Positions 6,953-15,107 are shown, counted from the stretch's first letter. The stretch: 64,000 bases of DNA from Wenzhouxiangella limi (GCF_010499265.1 NZ_JAAGSC010000041.1:297521-361520); one strand, 5' to 3'. Numbers and translations: made by a program. Notes: a model not told the origin generated them from the sequence alone.

Positions 6953-9421
6953 TCACGGTACGGCCTGTCCGAGCTGGCGCTCGACCAGGTCCAGCCGCTC
7001 GCTGAGCGTGTTGCGCAGATCGCCGGTCGCCTGGTCGGGACCAGCCGGCAGCAGCGCCAGGGCCTGGCGATAGGCCTGGGCGGCTTCGGCGAGGCGGTCC
7101 TGCTGGACCAGGGCGCTGCCCAGAATGTCCAGTGCCTGGGCGCGGTAGCTCAGCTCGATCCCGCCCAGCGGCTCATCGAGGTCGGCCGACCCCGTCAGCA
7201 GCGCGCGGATCAGGCGTTCGGCGACGTCCGGTTCGCCGACGCGCAGGTGCAGCGCGGCCCGGTTCGAGACCGATAGCCGGTACAGGTAATGGTCGCGTCC
7301 GGCCACGTTTTCAATCATCGCCGCCGCGCGCTGGAACGCCGCGATCGCCTCGGCGTCGCGCTCGGCGCTGGCCAGCGCCACGCCAAGATTGCCCAGCGTA
7401 TTGGCCAGTCGCTGGCTGGGACCGACCAGCCGTTCGTGGTCGGCCACCAGCTGTCCGAACCGCTCGATGGCCAAGGCCGGGTCGCTCAGCATCAAGGCGG
7501 TCGCGTGCGCATGTTGGCCGCGCAGCCGGCGCGGATCGTCTGCATCGTAGAGCTGGCGGGCCAGCGGCTCGGCCTCGCGGGCGGTCTGCAGCGCGCGCTC
7601 GGGTTGGTTCTGGATGACGTAGGCGGCCACCAGCGCCGAGCGCGCTTCGAACAGCAGTTCCGGCGTCCCGGACGGGCGGGCGGCGAGATCGGCGACGATG
7701 GATTCCAGCTCGGCCACGGTCTGGTCCAGCGGAACATCCATGACGTTGGCGTGGTTGCGCAGCTTGCGAATGCGCACCCGCAGGACCCGGTCGCTGCCGG
7801 CCTCGGCGGTTTGCGAGTACAGCGCAAGCGCGCGCCGGTCGGCGGCGATCGCCGCTGCCGCCCGGCCGGCGGAATCGAAAGCCGCGGCGATTTCGGCCTC
7901 GATGTGCGCTTGTTCGGTCAGCGACGAGCTCGAAGCCAGATCCTCGCGCGCCTGGCTGAGCAGCGGCAGCGCCTGCTGGCCCAGGCCAAGCGCGTTGTAG
8001 GCCTGGCCCAGGGCTAAGTGGATGGAACCCAGGGCGGCGGGGCTGAAGGCCTCGCTGGTCGCCAGCCGCTCGCTGGCCCGGTCGAGAATCTCGCGCACGG
8101 TCACGGTATTGCCGCGCGAGGGCAGGGAGTCGGCGCCGGAAAAGACGTCGTTCATGAAACCGGTGACGGCCTCGGCGCGGTCGCGTTCCCAGGATATGCG
8201 CTGCAGCTGTTTCTCGCGATCGGCCATGAAGCCGATCAGCAAGGCCAGCGCGAGCAGCGAAAGCGCGACGCTGAGGCGGTGACGGGCCAGGAAACGCTCC
8301 AGGCGATACATCTTGCCGCCGCCGCGCGCCGCGACCGTGCGCTTTTGGCCCAGCCGCTCCAGGTCTCTGGCGAGCTCCCGGGCCGAGCGGTAGCGCTCCT
8401 CCGGCTTCGGCGCCAGCGCTTTTTTCACAATCGCGTCCAGGTCTTTGGAGATCTTGGCGACGGGCGCGCTCTGCCCAGCTGCCGCGCGCTTGCGCAGCGA
8501 CGAGAGCGGGCGGGTCTTTAGCGTCTCCAGGCGTTCATGCGGATCGACCAGGGCATCGAACGGCCGCCGCCCGGTCAGCAGTTCACGCAGGATCACGCCC
8601 AGCGAATAGACATCCGAGGCCGCGCTCATCGACTGACCGGCGAGCTGCTCGGGGCTGGCGTAGGCGAGGGTCATGAAGCGGCCTTCCGGATCAGTCCCGT
8701 CTTGCGGCCGGTCGTCCATCATGCGGGCGATGCCGAAGTCCAGCAGCTTGGGTTCGCCCTCGGCCGTGACCAGGACGTTGGACGGCTTGAGGTCGCGGTG
8801 GATGACCATGTGGCGATGGGCGTAATCGACCGCTTCGCAGACCTTGATGACCAGCTCCAGGCGCTGGTCCAGCGCGGCGTTGCGTTTTTCGCACCAGGCA
8901 TCGATCGGCTCGCCGCGCACGTACTCGGTGGCCAGAAAGGGTCGACCGTCGGCGGTCAGGCCACCGTCGATCAGGTGGGCGATATTGGGATGACTGAGCC
9001 GGGCCAGGGCCTGGCGTTCGTTGGCGAAGCGATCGGCCAGCGCCTGGGTCAACTCTTCGGCCGGCAGCAGCAGCTTCAGGGCGACCCGCTGGGTCACCTC
9101 GCCATCGATGCGCTCGGCCAGGTAGACCACGCCCGTCCCGCCGGCATCCAGTCGCTCAAGCAGCCGGTAGTTGCGCGGCATGGGCACTTCCAGGGCCACC
9201 GCCATGAGGGCGCTGCGCGCGGCCGTCTGGAAGCGCTCGGGGGCGTCGTCTTCGGAATCGTCTTCGGCCGCGGCCAGCAGCCACTCGACGTCCTGGCGCA
9301 AGGCCGGGTCCTGGCCGCAAAGCGCGGTCATGGTCGCGGCGCGCTGGACGGGCTCGACGGCCAGCAACTGCTCGGCAATCGCCTTGGCCTTGAGATAGCG
9401 CTGCGGGTCCGGGTCGCTCAT
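6953..9421 (-). CDS. Membrane Ser/Thr protein kinase with C-terminal TPR repeats
   Basis: An 822-residue kinase of the Hanks/PknB type. The kinase domain spans residues ~85-355: glycine loop LDAGGTGVVY, catalytic lysine K116 in VALKLL, catalytic loop HRDLKPSN with D210, DFG at 228-230 and ASPEQL. The first glycine of the loop is Ala, a mild deviation. One membrane helix follows at ~382-399. The remaining ~400 residues are helical TPR-like repeats predicted to lie outside the membrane. The start at 9421 gives MSDPDPQRYL and avoids overlap with the upstream gene. The N-terminal ~60 residues resemble the acidic helical leader common in kinases paired with Sig-70_X6 sigma factors. It is convergent with that sigma gene. 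Confidence 0.93.
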   Translation of the reverse strand: MSDPDPQRYLKAKAIAEQLLAVEPVQRAATMTALCGQDPALRQDVEWLLAAAEDDSEDDAPERFQTAARSALMAVALEVPMPRNYRLLERLDAGGTGVVYLAERIDGEVTQRVALKLLLPAEELTQALADRFANERQALARLSHPNIAHLIDGGLTADGRPFLATEYVRGEPIDAWCEKRNAALDQRLELVIKVCEAVDYAHRHMVIHRDLKPSNVLVTAEGEPKLLDFGIARMMDDRPQDGTDPEGRFMTLAYASPEQLAGQSMSAASDVYSLGVILRELLTGRRPFDALVDPHERLETLKTRPLSSLRKRAAAGQSAPVAKISKDLDAIVKKALAPKPEERYRSARELARDLERLGQKRTVAARGGGKMYRLERFLARHRLSVALSLLALALLIGFMADREKQLQRISWERDRAEAVTGFMNDVFSGADSLPSRGNTVTVREILDRASERLATSEAFSPAALGSIHLALGQAYNALGLGQQALPLLSQAREDLASSSSLTEQAHIEAEIAAAFDSAGRAAAAIAADRRALALYSQTAEAGSDRVLRVRIRKLRNHANVMDVPLDQTVAELESIVADLAARPSGTPELLFEARSALVAAYVIQNQPERALQTAREAEPLARQLYDADDPRRLRGQHAHATALMLSDPALAIERFGQLVADHERLVGPSQRLANTLGNLGVALASAERDAEAIAAFQRAAAMIENVAGRDHYLYRLSVSNRAALHLRVGEPDVAERLIRALLTGSADLDEPLGGIELSYRAQALDILGSALVQQDRLAEAAQAYRQALALLPAGPDQATGDLRNTLSERLDLVERQLGQAVP

Positions 9422-9434
9422 CGGCTCGGGTTGC

Positions 9435-9938
9435 CTACAACCACCAGGCCAGGGCAAACCAGACCAGCATCACCGCGCCGATGACGACCTTGGCCGCGGT
9501 GCCGATCACCACGCCGATCGACGCGCCGACGCCGGCGCGCATTGAGTCATCCAGGTTGGCCTTGCCCAGCAGGTGACCTGCGACCGCGCCGATAAAGGGA
9601 CCGAACAGGATGCCGGCCAGGCCGAAGAACAGTCCGACCAGCAGCCCGACGGTGGCGCCCAGGATGGCCAGGCGACCGGCGCCGAAGCGCCGCGCGCCTT
9701 CGGCGGTGGCCAGAAAGTCGATGACGACCGACAGCACGGCGAGCACGCTCAGCCACAGCATGGTCGTGACGGAAACCGCGATGAAGCCGTCCATCCAGGC
9801 CATCAGCAACAGGCCAAGCAGGATGATCGGCACGCCAGGAAGGGCCGGCAGCACGGTGCCGGCCAGGCCGATCACGACCAGCAGCACGGCCACAATCCAG
9901 CCCGGTATCTTCAGCAGTTCCCAGCTCAGCCATTCCAT
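9435..9938 (-). CDS. DUF456 family membrane protein
   Basis: A 167-residue, very hydrophobic protein starting MEWLSWELLK. The pattern WIVAVLLVVIGLAGTVLPALPGVP matches the DUF456 family: glycine-rich membrane hairpins and the conserved LPGVP. A short additional start at 9953 is possible. The gene lies 13 nt upstream of the kinase on the same strand and may be co-transcribed with it. The molecular function of DUF456 is not established, and nothing here adds to it. Confidence 0.85.
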   Translation of the reverse strand: MEWLSWELLKIPGWIVAVLLVVIGLAGTVLPALPGVPIILLGLLLMAWMDGFIAVSVTTMLWLSVLAVLSVVIDFLATAEGARRFGAGRLAILGATVGLLVGLFFGLAGILFGPFIGAVAGHLLGKANLDDSMRAGVGASIGVVIGTAAKVVIGAVMLVWFALAWWL

Positions 9939-10039
9939 CGCGCATCGGTCCATGCAACATTGACGGGTCGATTATCGCATTGAGTCGGCGCGGCATCCGA
10001 TATGCTCGGGATGCTGGGTCATTTCAAAGGAGAAGGGTC

Positions 10040-10642
10040 ATGGCACATCTCGAGCCGCTGCCGGCCGAAGCGGTACCGGAACTGGCCGAGACCTTTCGCC
10101 AGTTCGAAAACATTCTGGGCTTCGTGCCCAACAGCCTCCTGACCATGCAGCGCTGTCCGGAGATCGTCAAAGGCTTCGGTGCGCTGACCGCGGCGGTGAT
10201 GAACCCGCGCGGCCGGGTCGATCCCGGCTTCAAGCGCCTGCTGGCGCATTTCGCCAGCCGCGCGGCCGGTTGTCAGTATTGCCAGGCTCATTCATTGCTG
10301 GCCGCCGGCATCAGCGGCGTGCCCGAAGACAAGGTTCAAGCCGTGTGGGACTATCAGACCAGTCCGCTCTACTCGGAAGCCGAGCGCGCGGCGCTGGATT
10401 TCGCCCTGGCGGCCGGAGCGGTGCCGAACGAGGTCGACGAAGCGCTGATGAGCCGGATGAAGGCGCACTGGAGCGAAGACCAGATCGTTGAGCTGCTGGC
10501 CGCCATCTGCCTGTACGGCTTTCTCAACCGCTGGAATGACTCCATGGCCACCGAACTCGAGGAAGCGCCGCGGCGCCTGGGCGAGGAGCTGCTGGCCAGC
10601 GGCGGCTGGACGGGTGGCCGGCACTTGAAGCGGGGCGAGTGA
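10040..10642 (+). CDS. AhpD-like carboxymuconolactone decarboxylase family protein
   Basis: A 200-residue all-helical protein of the AhpD/CMD fold. The redox signature GCQYCQAH gives C78, C81 and H84, the CxxCxxxH arrangement of peroxidase-type members. It follows the conserved helix FKRLLAHFASRAA. The start ATG 10040 is preceded by a strong AAGGAG site 7-12 nt upstream. The likely role is thiol-dependent (hydro)peroxide handling in the cytoplasm, but the substrate is unknown. It is convergent with the threonine aldolase gene. Confidence 0.88.
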   Translation: MAHLEPLPAEAVPELAETFRQFENILGFVPNSLLTMQRCPEIVKGFGALTAAVMNPRGRVDPGFKRLLAHFASRAAGCQYCQAHSLLAAGISGVPEDKVQAVWDYQTSPLYSEAERAALDFALAAGAVPNEVDEALMSRMKAHWSEDQIVELLAAICLYGFLNRWNDSMATELEEAPRRLGEELLASGGWTGGRHLKRGE

Positions 10643-10678
10643 CCCGCTGCCGTTGACATCGGGTGTGGCGACTTGCCT

Positions 10679-11716
10679 CTAGGTCGCCTCGTTCTGCCGG
10701 AGCGCGGCCAGAAAATCCTGCACCTGCTGCTCGGGCGTGGCAAACGTGCACACCAGCCGGGCGACGTCGTCGAAGCCGGGCCAGATATGGAATTCGAAGC
10801 CTTGGTTCTTGAGCGCCTGCAGGACGGCCGGGTCGGCGCGCATGAAGACTTCATTGACTTCCACCGGCCACTGCAGGTCGGCCACACCTGACGCCTCGAT
10901 GCCCGCAGCCAGCTCGGCGGCGCGCGCGTTGGCCGTGCGCGCTATCTCCAGCCAGAGTTCGTTGTCCAGCATGGCCAGCAGCTGGGCCGAGACGTAGCGC
11001 ATCTTCGACAAAAGATGCCCACCGCGCTTGCGCCGGCGCTCGAGTCCTTCCAGCCATTCCGGCCGGCCGAACACGACCACGGCCTCGGCGGTCAGCGCGC
11101 CGTTCTTGGTCGCGCCGAACGACAGCACATCGACCCCGGCTTTCCAGGTGATCTCGGCCGGGCTGCAGCCCAGCCAGGCCACGGCGTTGGCAAAGCGCGC
11201 GCCGTCCATGTGCAGCGGCAGGCCGCGGGCGTGGGCAACCTCGGCCAGGGCGCGGACCTGCTCGGGCCGATAGCTGGTGCCGCACTCGCTCGCCTGGGTG
11301 ATGGAAACGACCGACGGCTTGCAGTTGTGCACGCCGTGTGCACCGGCCGAGTCGATCGCCTGGCCCAGGGTGTCGGGATCGAGCCGGGCGTTGTCGCCGT
11401 CCAGCGGAACCAGCTTGGCGCCGTGGGTGTAGAACTCCGGCGCGCCGCCCTCGTCGCAGTGGATATGGGCTGAGCGATGACACATCACCGCGCCCCAGGG
11501 CGGGCTCAGCTCGCCCAGCACGATGCTGTTGGCGGCCGTGCCGGTGGCGATCGGCAATACGTGGCACTCGGTTTCGAACAGCTCGGAGAACCGCGCATCG
11601 AGCTGGCAGCTGTAGCGGTCATCGGCGTAGGCCGTGGCGAAATCCCGGTTGGCCTCGATGATGGCTTCCAGGACCGCGGGATGGGCGGGGGCTTCGTTGT
11701 CGCTTTTGAAGTTCAC
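10679..11716 (-). CDS. Low-specificity L-threonine aldolase family enzyme
   Basis: A 345-residue PLP enzyme of fold type I. It begins NFKSDNEAPAHPAVLEAI, typical of the bacterial threonine aldolase/beta-eliminating lyase family. The PLP lysine is K204 in SFGATKNGAL, and the cofactor aspartate is in HMDGARFANA. The expected reaction is reversible cleavage of L-threonine or L-allo-threonine to glycine and acetaldehyde. Stereospecificity cannot be read from sequence. The gene has its own short upstream region, and no operon partner is visible. Confidence 0.9.
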   Translation of the reverse strand: MNFKSDNEAPAHPAVLEAIIEANRDFATAYADDRYSCQLDARFSELFETECHVLPIATGTAANSIVLGELSPPWGAVMCHRSAHIHCDEGGAPEFYTHGAKLVPLDGDNARLDPDTLGQAIDSAGAHGVHNCKPSVVSITQASECGTSYRPEQVRALAEVAHARGLPLHMDGARFANAVAWLGCSPAEITWKAGVDVLSFGATKNGALTAEAVVVFGRPEWLEGLERRRKRGGHLLSKMRYVSAQLLAMLDNELWLEIARTANARAAELAAGIEASGVADLQWPVEVNEVFMRADPAVLQALKNQGFEFHIWPGFDDVARLVCTFATPEQQVQDFLAALRQNEAT

Positions 11717-11892
11717 GATGTTGCTCTGGATTGACTGGTCGCGTGTATTGTGCCTTGCAGCGAGGCTTTTGCCTGGCTGCTTTGCAAAATACAGGACATG
11801 AACCCAAGAGTTCCCTGGCTCATTGATGGTAGACGGACCATTAGATAGTATTTATCGTCATCAGATAACTTGGAGGCGCTGAAAGTCCGTAG
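11717..11892. other. Intergenic, AT-richer, no gene recognised
   Basis: This stretch holds the presumed promoter area of the threonine aldolase gene and then an AT-rich segment (about 11800-11870). A short frame starting at 11799 closes after 16 codons. No antitoxin frame precedes the vapC remnant, although one would be expected here in an intact module. Confidence 0.5.
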
Positions 11893-12102
11893 CAGGCCAA
11901 CGCGCTACGCGCCTGGCTGGCGCGATTCAACATCATCGAAATCGACGCGGCTGTTGCCGAGCGCGCCATAGAACTTCGCCAGTCCCACCGCCTGCGCCTG
12001 CCCGACCTGCTGATCTGGGCTTCGGCCCAGGTCCAGGGCCTGATTCTGGTCAGCCGCAGTATCCGCGATTTCCCGTCCGATCAGCCGCTACTTAATACCT
12101 GA
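11893..12102 (+). pseudogene. vapC PIN-domain toxin, C-terminal remnant
   Basis: A frame following a TAG at 11890-11892 reads QANALRAWLARFNIIEID, then LRLPDLLIWASAQVQGLI and VSRSIRDFP, ending TGA 12100-12102. This is the C-terminal half of a PIN-domain endoribonuclease: the aspartate-bearing D-LLIWASA helix and the strand leading to the RDF motif. The N-terminal half with the first catalytic aspartate is absent, there is no start codon, and no antitoxin gene precedes it. It is therefore a dead fragment of a type II toxin-antitoxin module. Confidence 0.8.
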
Positions 12103-12146
12103 CGCTTCTATTTGGGTCAACCGAATCAAACAACGAGAACAATGGA

Positions 12147-12521
12147 ATGAAAAACAAATATTTGTGGATAGTTGTATCAGTCATTGCTTTGATCATAGTG
12201 GCTGCTGCGTTGCTGCCTGAACCTATTGATACGAACCTCGAGAAAATCGGCAATGGTCAGAGATCAGTGGTTTTTGTTTACGACCTCAACCTGTCGGTTA
12301 GCAACCAACAAGCCAACGAAATCAATAGAGCGCGAGAAATGATCGGCGAACAAGCCAATTTTCTGGTAGTCAAAGCCGGAGATCCTACGAGGAATGATTT
12401 TAAAGAGCGATATCAGACTCGCTCGGCTGATCTATTGTTTTTCAACGGTGATGGGGAACTGGTTGATCGGCAGAGGGCTTTAATGAATGCCGAGACTTTA
12501 ATTGAAAAACTCACAGACTGA
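12147..12521 (+). CDS. Small membrane-anchored protein, possible thioredoxin fold without CxxC
   Basis: A 124-residue protein with an N-terminal membrane anchor KNKYLWIVVSVIALIIVAAA, then a ~90-residue periplasmic domain. The strand-helix pattern SVVFVYDLNLSV, then ANFLVVKAGDP, then ADLLFFNGDGELVDRQ and a last helix resembles a thioredoxin fold, but there is no cysteine and hence no redox centre. The fold is an inference from pattern. The gene is clearly AT-richer than its neighbours, with many A/T third positions, which suggests recent acquisition. It sits among toxin-antitoxin remnants, and no partner gene is identifiable. Confidence 0.65.
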   Translation: MKNKYLWIVVSVIALIIVAAALLPEPIDTNLEKIGNGQRSVVFVYDLNLSVSNQQANEINRAREMIGEQANFLVVKAGDPTRNDFKERYQTRSADLLFFNGDGELVDRQRALMNAETLIEKLTD

Positions 12522-12658
12522 TGTTGCAAGACAGCGAGGACGCACTGACAGGGATGTCTGCCGAAGAGAATGAGATTCTTCAAACGCATTTCCGGCCAGG
12601 AAGGCGAATAGCCGCAGGGCGGAGAGTGCGTTAGTGCACCATCTGTTCTGTAATTTCG
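12522..12658. other. Intergenic, no gene recognised
   Basis: About 140 nt after the small membrane protein with no supported reading frame, promoter or repeat. Short frames close within ~25 codons. Confidence 0.4.
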
Positions 12659-12858
12659 GTGGCCTTGGTTCAAGGTAGGGCACCGGCTTATCCTTTTGTC
12701 GGAGTTTTCGAAGCACAGACAAAAAGGAATCAACCGATGACCTACAAAGTAGAGGGTGCCGCGCTGGAAGAGGGGTTGGCGAAACGCAACGCCGAATCGC
12801 GCTGCGGCCTGGTCGTCGTCGACCTCGACACCGGCCGGGTCGAAGAGGCCGAAAACAC
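12659..12858 (+). pseudogene. Coding fragment, possibly from a TIGR03032-like protein
   Basis: A short frame reads YPFVGVFEAQTKRN and later LAKRNAESRCGLVVVDLD, then TGRVEEAENTF, where the coding character ends abruptly. The CGLVVVDLDTG stretch resembles the repeat seen in TIGR03032 (DUF4915-like) proteins, but this is from memory of the family pattern and is weak. After ~12858 the sequence is clearly the reverse strand of an MNT nucleotidyltransferase remnant, so this is one side of a junction. It is not a functional gene. Confidence 0.35.
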
Positions 12859-13041
12859 CTTTTCGGTGACGAGATCGTCCCGGCAGCCGAGCCGGTCCTC
12901 CAGGTAGAACTGCACGCCGAAATAGCGCTTGGAGGTGGCCGGGCCGTCGAAGGCCACCAGCACATCGACATCACTGCCGCTCGTTACCCTGACGTGGGCA
13001 GTGGAGCCGAACAGGGCCAGCCCATGGGCTATCCGAACCGG
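12859..13041 (-). pseudogene. MNT-type nucleotidyltransferase antitoxin, remnant
   Basis: On the minus strand, AHGLALFGSTAHV, SGSDVDVLVAFDGPATS and VQFYLEDRLGC then DDLVTEK form the core of a minimal nucleotidyltransferase of the MntA/HEPN-MNT antitoxin type, with the GSx10DxD catalytic pattern intact. The frame is closed upstream by a stop at 13044-13042 with no start codon. Downstream it loses homology right after VTEK at ~12859, where a different coding fragment abuts. Both ends are missing and no HEPN toxin is adjacent, so it is a remnant. Confidence 0.75.
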
Positions 13042-13073
13042 TTAACCCACACAAAACTAGCGGAGAGCCCGCT

Positions 13074-13104
13074 TTGTTTAGGGGGTGAGCGACCCGTCTA
13101 TACT
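13074..13104 (+). promoter_or_regulatory. Putative promoter of sohB
   Basis: TTGTTT at 13074-13079 and TATACT at 13099-13104 lie 19 nt apart and about 28 nt before the sohB ATG. The -10 match is good and the spacing is slightly long. This is a consensus match only. Confidence 0.4.
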
Positions 13105-13132
13105 TCGCCTCTTTGCCCGGAGTAAACCGTCC

Positions 13133-14209
13133 ATGTGGCCCGAGTATTTCCTGTTTCTTCTCAAGACGCTGACGCTGGCGGTTGCCGTGATCTTCGTCGT
13201 GGCTGCGGTGGTTTCGGTCCTGGCGCAGGCGCGCAAGATGCAGGCCGGCGACAGTCGGCTCAAGCCGCTCAAGATCCGCCGGCTCAACGACGAGATCGAG
13301 TCCCGCAGCAGGCAGTTGGGCGCAGCGCTGAACAAGACCGACGACGGCTGGAAGGCCAGGTGGGCCGAGTGGCGCCAGCGGTTGCCCTTCGGCAAGAGAA
13401 AGGACGAAGGCGACGCGCCCGCGGCTACCGAGGACAAAGCGGCGCGAGTGGGCGAGGAGAAGGACGAGTCGGATGGCGCATCACGCACCTTCGTGCTGCG
13501 CTTTCACGGCGACATTCGTGCCTCGGCGGTGGAGGCCTTGCGTGAAGAGGTCAGCGCCGTGCTGCAGGTCGCCGAGCCGGGTCGTGATCGGGTTTTGCTG
13601 GTGCTCGACAGCCCCGGTGGCGTGGTGCCGGGATACGGGCTCGCTGCCGCTCAGCTGGCACGTCTGCGCAGCGCGCAGATCGAGTTGATCGCGGTGGTCG
13701 ATCGGGTCGCGGCCAGCGGCGGCTACATGATGGCCGCCGTGGCCAATCGGATCGTGGCCGCACCGTTCGCCATCGTCGGCTCGATCGGCGTCGTTGCCCA
13801 GCTGCCCAATCTCTATCGCCTGCTAAAGCGCAACGACATCGACGTCGAGTTGCACACCGCCGGGCAATACAAGCGCACCCTGACGCTGCTGGGCGAGAAC
13901 ACCGATGCCGGGCGGGAGAAATTCCGCGAGGAGCTTGAGCAGACGCACGTGCTGTTCAAGGATTTCCTCAATCGCTATCGGCCGCAGCTGGATCTGGAAA
14001 AACTCGCCACGGGTGAACACTGGTACGGCGAGGATGCGCTCGAGCTGGCCCTGATCGACGAGATCGGCACCAGCGATGATCTTGTCCTCGATGCGGTGAA
14101 GCAGGGCGAGGCGTTCGAGATCACCCAGCCGATGAAAAAGCGCGGCCTGCTCAATCGCTTGAGCGCATCGGCCCAGGCGGTACTGAGCGAGTGGCGCCAC
14201 CCCCTTTGA
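13133..14209 (+). CDS. sohB: Inner-membrane S49 peptidase SohB
   Basis: A 358-residue protease from ATG 13133. An N-terminal membrane anchor (residues ~6-31) is followed by a charged linker and the S49 core. The nucleophile S195 lies in VAASGGYMMAA, and the general base lysine K247 in AGQYKRTLTL, the Ser-Lys dyad of SppA/SohB. The gene is functional in appearance and of normal composition. It is flanked on both sides by toxin-antitoxin debris. An in-frame codon at 13085 would add 16 non-family residues upstream of the anchor and overlaps the promoter. Confidence 0.93.
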   Translation: MWPEYFLFLLKTLTLAVAVIFVVAAVVSVLAQARKMQAGDSRLKPLKIRRLNDEIESRSRQLGAALNKTDDGWKARWAEWRQRLPFGKRKDEGDAPAATEDKAARVGEEKDESDGASRTFVLRFHGDIRASAVEALREEVSAVLQVAEPGRDRVLLVLDSPGGVVPGYGLAAAQLARLRSAQIELIAVVDRVAASGGYMMAAVANRIVAAPFAIVGSIGVVAQLPNLYRLLKRNDIDVELHTAGQYKRTLTLLGENTDAGREKFREELEQTHVLFKDFLNRYRPQLDLEKLATGEHWYGEDALELALIDEIGTSDDLVLDAVKQGEAFEITQPMKKRGLLNRLSASAQAVLSEWRHPL

Positions 14210-14531
14210 TCTGAGAAGGGCGAACACCCCGTTGCCGATGCGGTGGTGACTTGCCCGCTTTCTGCCGATTGGCGTGGCACTGGGCGAGGGTCTGGGCGTA
14301 GGTCTCGTCCACAATGGGGGCGAAATGGTCGATGGCGTGACCCGAGCGGTGTTGTCGAGCCGGTCGGCTGGAATGAGTTGATCTATCAGGCGGTTGGCAG
14401 CAAGGAAATCTAAGCCGGACTGGCTGATCGCGCCGCCGGTCGGGTTATCCCCACCGGAGAGCTGTTGCGCTGGTTCGAACGATCGGTCTTTACCCGGCCC
14501 ATCTGCCGCAGGGCCGATGCCGTTCAGATAG
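14210..14531. other. Intergenic 320 nt, no gene recognised
   Basis: High-GC sequence with no frame of convincing coding character. A minus-strand stretch near 14210-14330 reads IVDETYAQTLAQCHANRQ and may be a decayed gene end, but no family was recognised. There is no start, no ribosome site and no hairpin of note. Confidence 0.4.
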
Positions 14532-14939
14532 TCGATCAGAGTATTTCTGTTTGACACCGACATCTCGATCTACGTGATCAAGCACAAGCCGCCGGAAGTT
14601 CGTGAGCGGTTTCGTCGTCACCATGGACAGATGGCGATTTCCACCGTGACACTGATGCAACTCGTATTCGGCGCAGAGAACTCGCAGCGCATCGATCAGA
14701 ACCTGGCCGTGGTCGAGGGCTACGCCGCGCGCCTCGAGGTGCTTGATTACGACGTTCACGCAGCCTGGCATACCGGGCAGATTCGGGCCGAACTGCGTCG
14801 TGAAGGCAGGCCGATCGGCCCGTACGATCAGATGATTGCCGGATACGCGCGCGCCCGCGGCTTGACTGTGGTCACCAACAGCCATGAAGAATTCCGGCGT
14901 GATCAGGGTCTGCGTGTAGTCAATTGGCGCGACCCGTAG
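14532..14939 (+). pseudogene. vapC PIN-domain toxin lacking its start codon and a catalytic acid
   Basis: The frame opens after TAG 14529-14531 and reads SIRVFLFDTDISIYVIKH, then a complete PIN domain to RVVNWRDP at 14939. Family members begin M-I-R-x-x-LFDTD; here the position of the start methionine is TCG, so the ATG is gone. The next usable codon is GTG 14574, which would remove the first catalytic aspartate. The second conserved acid, E in the usual ELxFGAE motif, is Gln: MQLVFGAE. The aspartate of IGPYDQMIA and the TNS motif remain. No antitoxin precedes it. It is most likely an inactive remnant whose 5' junction falls at the start codon. Confidence 0.8.
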
Positions 14940-15033
14940 CGCCTCCTCTGGTATTTTGTACGCGAACTCGGTGATTTTCAGACAATATTGTGTCTGGCCG
15001 TTGGCGCAGGCTCACTCCAGGCCGATGCCCAGA

Positions 15034-15107
15034 CGCCTGGGGCGGGGAGGACCCTCTTCAGTTCGACGCGTGGCGAGGCCTTCAGAGGGTCCTCCCCGCC
15101 CCAGGCG
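15034..15107. repeat. Perfect 23-bp inverted repeat, 28-nt spacer
   Basis: The 23 bases at 15034-15056 (starting CGCCTGGGGCGGG) are exactly reverse-complemented at 15085-15107. The arms are ~80 percent GC and would form a very stable hairpin in RNA or single-stranded DNA. No T-run follows, so it is not an intrinsic terminator of the usual kind. It sits in the leader region of hrpA, downstream of the vapC remnant, and may be a mobile-element or REP-like structure. Confidence 0.85.

Noticed and set aside
14574-14939. A functional 121-residue VapC starting at GTG 14574
   Set aside because: It would lack the first catalytic aspartate (LFDTD) and still carry the E-to-Q change.
15034-15107. Intrinsic terminator
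   Set aside because: The stem is perfect but there is no T-run, and the hairpin precedes rather than follows a convincing gene end; kept as a repeat.
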